From Pseudomonas sp. NFACC02 (GTDB lineage: Bacteria > Pseudomonadota > Gammaproteobacteria > Pseudomonadales > Pseudomonadaceae), in assembly GCF_900110765.1 (NCBI RefSeq), contig NZ_FOEO01000015.1, positions 62,001-126,000 of the forward strand: DNA of 64,000 nucleotides, written 5' to 3'. Shown piece after piece: positions 58,932 through 64,000 of this stretch. Under the pieces are notes generated by a model that was given only the letters and a program-made list of their open reading frames with translations, was not told the origin of the DNA and made no database searches. Each line of letters opens with the position of its first letter. Position 1 is the stretch's first letter. Both the position numbers and the translations under genes were made by a program.

Positions 58932-59441
58932 ATGAGCGCAACAAACAACCACAGGAAACCCGGCAGTCCAGGTGCGGAGCCGCTCCCGCTGGACCGAACC
59001 GACCGCGCCATTCTCAAGACCCTGCAGCGAGACGCCTCTGTCTCCAATGTGGCGCTTGCCGAGAAGGTGAAACTGAGCGCGCCGGCCTGCTTGCGACGAG
59101 TCGAACGCCTGAAGCAGGCGGGCCTGATCAAGGGCATCGTCGCGTTGCTGGACAATCAAGCGCTCGATGCAGGGATGGTGGTGTTGATCGGCGTGGTACT
59201 GGACCGCTCGACGCCGGAATCTTTCGCAGCCTTCGAAGCCGCGGCGCAGAAGGTGTCCGGTTGCATGGAATGCCATGTGGTCACGGGGGAATTCGACTAC
59301 TTCATGTTGATACGAACCAAGGACAGCAACAGTTTCAACCGCCTCCATGCGGAGCAACTGCTTTACCTTCCCGGGGTTCGCCAGATTCGCTCGTTCATGG
59401 GGTTGCGTCAGGTCTTGTCGACAACCCACATTCCTCTATGA
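58932..59441 (+). CDS. acdR: Lrp/AsnC-family regulator of ACC deaminase
   Basis: 169 residues. The helix-turn-helix is at about 22-75 (LDRTDRAILKTLQRDASVSNVALAEKVKLSAPACLRRVERLKQAGLIKGIVALLD), followed by the AsnC ligand-binding domain (VVLIGVVLDRSTPESFAAFEAAAQ, GEFDYFMLIRTKDSNSFNRLHAEQLLYLPGVRQIRSFMGLR). It is divergent from acdS across 201 bp, the known acdR-acdS layout in Pseudomonas, where the regulator activates acdS in response to ACC. The intergenic stretch is A+T-rich near acdR. Confidence 0.9.
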   Translation: MSATNNHRKPGSPGAEPLPLDRTDRAILKTLQRDASVSNVALAEKVKLSAPACLRRVERLKQAGLIKGIVALLDNQALDAGMVVLIGVVLDRSTPESFAAFEAAAQKVSGCMECHVVTGEFDYFMLIRTKDSNSFNRLHAEQLLYLPGVRQIRSFMGLRQVLSTTHIPL

Positions 59442-59678
59442 GGTTTAATCCAGCCCGATATCAGGTTGTATCGACCCGCTGTCCGAGCCACTCTAAGACG
59501 GCATAAATCCCCTCGACTGCAGCCTCTAAAAGCCGACGGAAGGTAGAAAAAAAGCGTAGAAAAACCCTTACCAATAGATAGCAAGCCATACAACTAAATA
59601 TATGCTGAATGGCATTTAAGCTTTGCCCCTTATCACCCGATACCATCGATAAGACTGTAATCATCGACGGTGAGCCCC

Positions 59679-60989
59679 ATGTTTAATAAAAAGCTAAAAC
59701 GCGATTACGCAACGCTACAGGACGAATTGAAGACTCTTCGTCAAGCGCAGGAAATGATCGGGCTCGAAACGATTACGTTGACCGTCGACAGGGACATGAA
59801 CATCACCGCGGCTGGACAGAAATTTCTGGAGTTCATCGGCAAGCCTCAGACGTCGGTCATCGGGCACCCTTTGAGTCGCTATACGCCCTCTTACGTGCGA
59901 GACCTGCCCTGCTTCAAGAACTTCCAGGCAGCGATGAGCAAAGGCACGAGCGTCTCTGACGATTACAGATTTCTCAGAGCTGACAACACGATGGTCTGGG
60001 CACGTGCCGTGTGGTTACCTGTCAAGGACGCCAGTGGTCAGGTGACGCACATGACGTGTCATGGATTCGACGTCACCGAAACTGTCAACCACGCCAGAGA
60101 GAACGACGCACTGATCCAGGCGCTCAACCGATCGACTGCAGTCATCGAATTCGATCTGTCCGGCAAAGTCATTACGGCCAACGATCATTTTCTGCGAGCC
60201 GTCGGGTATTCGCTTCCTCAGATTGCAGGTCGCCATCACAGTATCTTCTGTGAGCCGGCTTACGTTAATTCACCGGACTATGAGAAGTTCTGGGCGACAT
60301 TGCGGGCGGGAAAGTTTGTGGCTGACCGGTTCAAGCGCATTGACAGCGGTGGCCATGAAATATGGCTGGAAGCAAGCTATAACCCGGTTCTGGACAGCGA
60401 AGGCAAGCTTTACAAAGTCGTCAAGTTTGCCACGCCGGTTACCGAACAGGTGCGCCGCGAGCAGGAGGTCAGCCATGCGGCCAGCACGGCTTACGACATC
60501 TCACAGGAAACTGACACGTCTGCCAATCGCGGCGCCTCGGTGGTCCAGCAAACGGTGGCCACGATGAATCAGATCGTCGACCAGATGACCTTGGCCTCGA
60601 ACGGAATAGAAGCACTGGGCAAACAGTCCCTGTTGATCAGTTCGATCGTGCAGACGATCGGGGGCATCGCTCAGCAGACCAACCTCTTGGCGCTCAACGC
60701 CGCAATCGAGGCAGCGAGGGCAGGCGAACAAGGCCGAGGCTTTGCGGTCGTGGCCGATGAAGTCAGGCAGCTCGCCGCCCGCACCAGCGCAGCCACCGAT
60801 GAAATTGTGACGGTCGTTCAGGACAACCAGCTGTTGGTCGACCAGGCTGTCTCGAGCATGGGCAGCAGCCGCACGCAGGCTGAGCAGGGGCTGAACCTCG
60901 CTCAACAGGCCGGGAGTGTCATCCTGGAGATTCAAACGGGGGCCCGGGAAGTGGTCGGAGCGGTAGCACGCTTCGCTAAACAGCTCTAA
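59679..60989 (+). CDS. Soluble PAS-PAS methyl-accepting transducer (BdlA-like)
   Basis: 436 residues from ATG 59679, with GGTGAG just upstream; the GTG at 59670 would add three residues. A short coiled coil (about 5-30) precedes two PAS domains (about 30-140 and 150-265; e.g. SYRFL-type [22 protein letters not shown] and [24 protein letters not shown]). A short MCP signalling domain follows with the hairpin tip [41 protein letters not shown]. No membrane segment is present. The layout and length match BdlA, a biofilm-dispersal sensor of P. aeruginosa, and related aerotaxis transducers; the exact signal is unknown. Confidence 0.85.
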   Translation: MFNKKLKRDYATLQDELKTLRQAQEMIGLETITLTVDRDMNITAAGQKFLEFIGKPQTSVIGHPLSRYTPSYVRDLPCFKNFQAAMSKGTSVSDDYRFLRADNTMVWARAVWLPVKDASGQVTHMTCHGFDVTETVNHARENDALIQALNRSTAVIEFDLSGKVITANDHFLRAVGYSLPQIAGRHHSIFCEPAYVNSPDYEKFWATLRAGKFVADRFKRIDSGGHEIWLEASYNPVLDSEGKLYKVVKFATPVTEQVRREQEVSHAASTAYDISQETDTSANRGASVVQQTVATMNQIVDQMTLASNGIEALGKQSLLISSIVQTIGGIAQQTNLLALNAAIEAARAGEQGRGFAVVADEVRQLAARTSAATDEIVTVVQDNQLLVDQAVSSMGSSRTQAEQGLNLAQQAGSVILEIQTGAREVVGAVARFAKQL

Positions 60990-61051
60990 GCCTGTCACTG
61001 TCGAGCCGCTCAGGCAGGCGCCGTTTCTGATTCGGAGTCTCTGGCGATCCG

Positions 61052-61951
61052 CTACACCCGCAAAAACCCTTTGCCAAGGGACTCCATCAGATAATCGACG
61101 AAGCAGCGCACGCGGGCCGGCAGATGTGGCCCCCCTATGAACACAACGTGAATCTCCTCACCATCGCCCGGGTTGAATGCCTCCAGCAGTGGCACCAGTT
61201 GCCCTGCTTCAATCGCGTGTTGCACGGTCTCGGCACACACCCGGGCTATGCCCAGCCCCTCAATCGCAAGCTGGCCCTGAGTATCGCCATTGTTGGTTTC
61301 GATGCTGCCTTTGATCTTGAGGGCGTATTCATTTCCGTCTTTGATAAAGGGCCAGCCTGGAGCGGCGCGCTTGAAATTGAAGTCGATGCAATCATGACCG
61401 TGCAGGTCTTCAGGGACTTCAGGCGTTCCCCGCGCCGCCAGATACTCCGGTGACGCGACGATCACCTTGCGGGTTTTCCCCAGTCTCCGCGCAACCAAGG
61501 GCGCGTCAGCCAGAGGGCCGAGGCGCAGCGCGACATCGGCCTGACCTGCGCTGATGTCGACGACAGTGTCCGTCAGGTTTATATCGACCAGGATGTCCGG
61601 ATACCGATGAGTGAAATCCTTTAGCAGCGGCAGCAAGAATGTTTTGCCATACAGAATCGACGCGCTGATCCGAAGGCGCCCACGCGGCGAGCTTCGGTCA
61701 GTGATCAATTGTTCGGTCTCTTTCAGGTCAGCAAGGATCCGTCGTGCCGAAGACAGGTAAGTGACCCCTTCTGCCGTCAAGGTCAGTGCTCGGGTGGTTC
61801 GCAGCAGCAGCCGGACATTGAGGCGTGCTTCAAGGCGATCGACAACGCGTGCCACAGATGAAGGCGCCAGATTGAGCGATCGTCCAGCGGCCGAAAAGCT
61901 GGATGTTTCGGCTACCAGAGTGAAAATTTCAAGATCGCCAATGATGTCCAT
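61052..61951 (-). CDS. LysR-family transcriptional regulator
   Basis: 299 residues. The N-terminal winged helix is LEIFTLVAETSSFSAAGRSLNLAPSSVARVVDRLEARLNVRLLLRTTRALTLTAEG. The effector domain (GRLRISASILYGKTFLLPLLKDFTHRYPDILVDINLTD, DVALRLG) is of the CrgA-like group common in proteobacteria. It is divergent from the epoxide-hydrolase gene across 163 bp and is the likely regulator of it. Confidence 0.9.
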   Translation of the reverse strand: MDIIGDLEIFTLVAETSSFSAAGRSLNLAPSSVARVVDRLEARLNVRLLLRTTRALTLTAEGVTYLSSARRILADLKETEQLITDRSSPRGRLRISASILYGKTFLLPLLKDFTHRYPDILVDINLTDTVVDISAGQADVALRLGPLADAPLVARRLGKTRKVIVASPEYLAARGTPEVPEDLHGHDCIDFNFKRAAPGWPFIKDGNEYALKIKGSIETNNGDTQGQLAIEGLGIARVCAETVQHAIEAGQLVPLLEAFNPGDGEEIHVVFIGGPHLPARVRCFVDYLMESLGKGFLRV

Positions 61952-62114
61952 GGTTTCTCACTTTTGCGCAGCACGCATAGGTATTTCGCTCAGATCGGGG
62001 CTTATCAGTGGGGTTGAGCGGAGTCTAGCATTGCGTACAACAGTGCAATGCACATTCATACGAACGGACCTTCGTCAGAACGTTGCCGTCCGTTGTGCTC
62101 AGGAGGACCGAGCC

Positions 62115-63245
62115 ATGGTTATGCCTTACACGATCCATATCCCTCAAGAACGTCTGAACGCTATCAAGGCGAAGGTCAGTGCCTATGACTGGAGCCAACT
62201 GCCGGATACCGGCGGTTGGAAATCCGGGGTGGGCATTGATGACCTCAGGCGGCTTACCCATTACTGGGAACATGACTACGACTGGCGCAAGGTGGAGCGA
62301 CGGCTTAATCAGCTTCCGCATTTCACCACCGATATCGAAGGTGAATGCATTCATTTCCTCCATGTTCGCGGCGACGGTTCCAAGCCTCCCGTGCTGCTGT
62401 TGCATGGGTGGCCGGGATCGTTTATCGAATTCGAACAGCTGCTCCAACCATTGAGTGCGGACGGACACGACGTGATCGTGCCCTCGTTGCCGGGATTTGC
62501 ATTTTCGACGCCCATCACAGGCGTCATCGGGCCACGGCGAGCGGCTCAACTGATGAATACCTTGATGAAGCGGTTGTTTGACCAGTCGCGTTACATCGTG
62601 CAGGGCGGAGATTGGGGGTCGGGTATCGCCGGCTGGCTGGCTCACGATTCTGCTGAGGCGCTGTACGGTATTCACCTCAATATGGCCGACTTGCTTGTCG
62701 AAGGCATTAAAGCAGGCACACCGGAAGAGATGGACTTCGTCGCCAGGCGCGACGTGCTCCTGGACTGGGAAACCGGCTACAACCATGAGCAGGAAACCCG
62801 CCCTCAGACACTGGGCGTGGCCATGGCCGACAGTCCCGTGGGCGCTGCCGCGTGGATACTGGAAAAATTTGGACGCTGGGCCGACTTGCCACGCAATGCG
62901 AACGGCGATCCCGACATCTGGAGTGCGTTTAATGAAGAGCAGTTGCTGACCAACATCATGCTCTATGTGGCGACGTCCTCGTTCGTCACGGCGACCTGGA
63001 TGTACCACGGCAAGCGTCTGGAAGGCTCTGGCAAATTTCCCGCAGGTACCCGGATTCAGGTTCCGACCGGGTTTGCAGCCTTCCGCGACCCTGTCTTCAT
63101 TCCGCCACCACGATCCTTTGCCGAGAAAACCTTCAACATCGTGCATTGGACTGAGATGCCGCGTGGCGGCCACTTTGCTGCCTGGGAGCAGCCGGATTTG
63201 ATGCTGGAGGATCTACGCCGCTTTATCGCGAAAATTTTAGTGTGA
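62115..63245 (+). CDS. Epoxide hydrolase (alpha/beta-hydrolase, EHN domain)
   Basis: 376 residues, start ATG 62115 with AGGAGG 8 bp upstream. The N-terminal EHN domain (IHIPQERLNAIKAKVSAYDWSQLPDTGGWKSGVGIDDLRRLTHYWEHDYDW) is typical of microsomal-type epoxide hydrolases. The oxyanion segment LLLHGWPGSFIEF, the nucleophile elbow QGGDWGSGIAGWLA (Asp) and the late catalytic His in RGGHFAAWEQPD are all present. It would open an epoxide to a diol; the substrate is unknown. No signal peptide is seen. It is divergent from a LysR regulator. Confidence 0.9.
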   Translation: MVMPYTIHIPQERLNAIKAKVSAYDWSQLPDTGGWKSGVGIDDLRRLTHYWEHDYDWRKVERRLNQLPHFTTDIEGECIHFLHVRGDGSKPPVLLLHGWPGSFIEFEQLLQPLSADGHDVIVPSLPGFAFSTPITGVIGPRRAAQLMNTLMKRLFDQSRYIVQGGDWGSGIAGWLAHDSAEALYGIHLNMADLLVEGIKAGTPEEMDFVARRDVLLDWETGYNHEQETRPQTLGVAMADSPVGAAAWILEKFGRWADLPRNANGDPDIWSAFNEEQLLTNIMLYVATSSFVTATWMYHGKRLEGSGKFPAGTRIQVPTGFAAFRDPVFIPPPRSFAEKTFNIVHWTEMPRGGHFAAWEQPDLMLEDLRRFIAKILV

Positions 63246-63371
63246 GTTCCGGGCGGCGTGGCACAGATCAGCCTGCGACCTTTGGTGGAAATGGCTGCGT
63301 AGCGCTCCATCGGGTCGCAAACCGCCCTTGTGATGAGCCCGCGCTCCGATGCGTCGAGTCCGCGAATACAG

Positions 63372-64000
63372 TCACCAACTGACGCGCACGCCCAGGGTCC
63401 CACTTGCGCCTTCAAGCGCTTCGCTGTCCAGATGGGTGTCGTAGTCCATGGCCAGATAAAGGCTGACATTCGACGACACTTTCGCCACAACGCCAACGCC
63501 AACGTCTGCGAAAGAGGACCTGTGATCCGTCTTGATTCGGTCGACGCCGTTATAGGTGACGGTGTCCTTCCCGCCAAACGTGTGCCAGGTGTTGGCGCGC
63601 AGGTAGGGTTCCACGGGGAGGTTATTCACCAGATACCGCCCCTTGAGCCGCGCGCCGACTCGCCCCGTCCAATAGGCCTGTGAGTCGAATGAAACATCGG
63701 ATACGCCGTCATTCTGTTTATCCAGATCGATGCGTTGATGAATGATCTGAACCTGGGGCTCGACAACCCAGTGATTCGAGACAGAAAACGGATAACCGCT
63801 CTCCAGCGACAGCGTGACCGCCCGACCTTCGGTGTCGAGTTTGACGCCTCGAGCAGATCGGTTGTTGCCGCTCAGGCGTGTGCCCATCGCAACCGCATCG
63901 AGGTACCCGCCGTTTGGCCCGACAAGGGTCCAGTACGCGCCGAAATGATCGCCGTCCAGCTTCAGGCGACCGGCTTTGCGGCGCTGGAAGCCTTCAGCAA
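63372..64000 (-). CDS. Autotransporter, C-terminal beta-barrel (gene runs off the window)
   Basis: About 209 residues are visible and the 5' part is outside the window. The sequence is the last part of an autotransporter barrel: DGDHFGAYWTLVGPNGGYLDAVAMGTRLSG, alternating aromatic beta strands (VEPQVQIIHQRIDLDKQNDG, YWTGRVGARLKGRY, VEPYLRANTWHTFGGKDTV) and the terminal strand TLGVRVSW ending in Trp, the outer-membrane assembly signal recognised by BAM. The passenger is not visible, so the exported function is unknown. The frame stays open to the window edge at 64000. Confidence 0.88.
   Translation of the reverse strand, partial: AEGFQRRKAGRLKLDGDHFGAYWTLVGPNGGYLDAVAMGTRLSGNNRSARGVKLDTEGRAVTLSLESGYPFSVSNHWVVEPQVQIIHQRIDLDKQNDGVSDVSFDSQAYWTGRVGARLKGRYLVNNLPVEPYLRANTWHTFGGKDTVTYNGVDRIKTDHRSSFADVGVGVVAKVSSNVSLYLAMDYDTHLDSEALEGASGTLGVRVSW

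Overview
The window is a piece of a Pseudomonas chromosome. The evidence is the gene order carB-carA-dapB-dnaJ-dnaK-grpE / recN / fur / bamE / rnfH-ratA / smpB, the lldR-lldPDE lactate locus, a Pseudomonas-type tmRNA, REP/REPIN intergenic repeats and high GC with strongly GC-ending codons. The species cannot be fixed from the sequence alone; it looks like the fluorescens/syringae side of the genus.

Region 1 (1-21.4 kb) is ordinary core genome. It holds carbamoyl-phosphate synthase (carA, and carB cut by the window edge), dapB, and the heat-shock chaperones grpE-dnaK-dnaJ with two readable sigma-32 promoters. Next come recN with a LexA box, fur divergent from bamE, rnfH-ratA, a sodium-dependent symporter and smpB. 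The L-/D-lactate utilisation cluster follows, with a perfect GntR-type operator, then a small secreted protein and ssrA.

Region 2 (about 21.38-47.73 kb) is a genomic island of about 26.3 kb in the 3' end of ssrA. A P4-type tyrosine integrase lies just inside ssrA. At the far end a CCCCGGCTC remnant, a second copy of the ssrA-type terminator and a matching pair of GGTATTCC arm repeats mark the other junction. The island is built of nested modules. (a) 23057-33933 is a 10.9-kb segment with 80-81-bp inverted ends of IS21 type, starting TG and ending CA and flanked by the direct repeat GGCTC, but with no transposase. It carries six minus-strand genes that look defensive: a nuclease/methyltransferase-like/target-recognition fusion whose methylase motif IV is degenerate (APPF), a translationally coupled partner with a HEPN-like RNxxxH motif, a DUF262-HNH protein coupled to a second DUF262 protein, a PD-(D/E)XK-like protein and an Mrr-like endonuclease. 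(b) 34.7-37.7 kb holds a DUF3987 helicase/primase-like protein, a second tyrosine recombinase and small coupled genes. (c) 37.9-47.4 kb holds a TIGR04141/DUF6119 protein and an unusual type I restriction-modification operon: a free HsdM, a 59-aa coupled small protein, an HsdM-HsdS fusion and HsdR.

Region 3 (47.8-64 kb) is chromosomal accessory metabolism. A LysR regulator is divergent from a peptide-type ABC importer operon that ends in two M20 metallopeptidases. After it come an unknown small gene, a genuine ACC deaminase (acdS) divergent from its Lrp-type regulator, a soluble PAS-PAS-MCP (BdlA-like) transducer, a LysR/epoxide-hydrolase divergent pair and the barrel end of an autotransporter.

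The most interesting object is the transposase-less, IS21-ended cargo element with its nuclease-pseudomethylase/HEPN-like pair and DUF262 pair. All family assignments rest on motifs read by eye; no database search was run.
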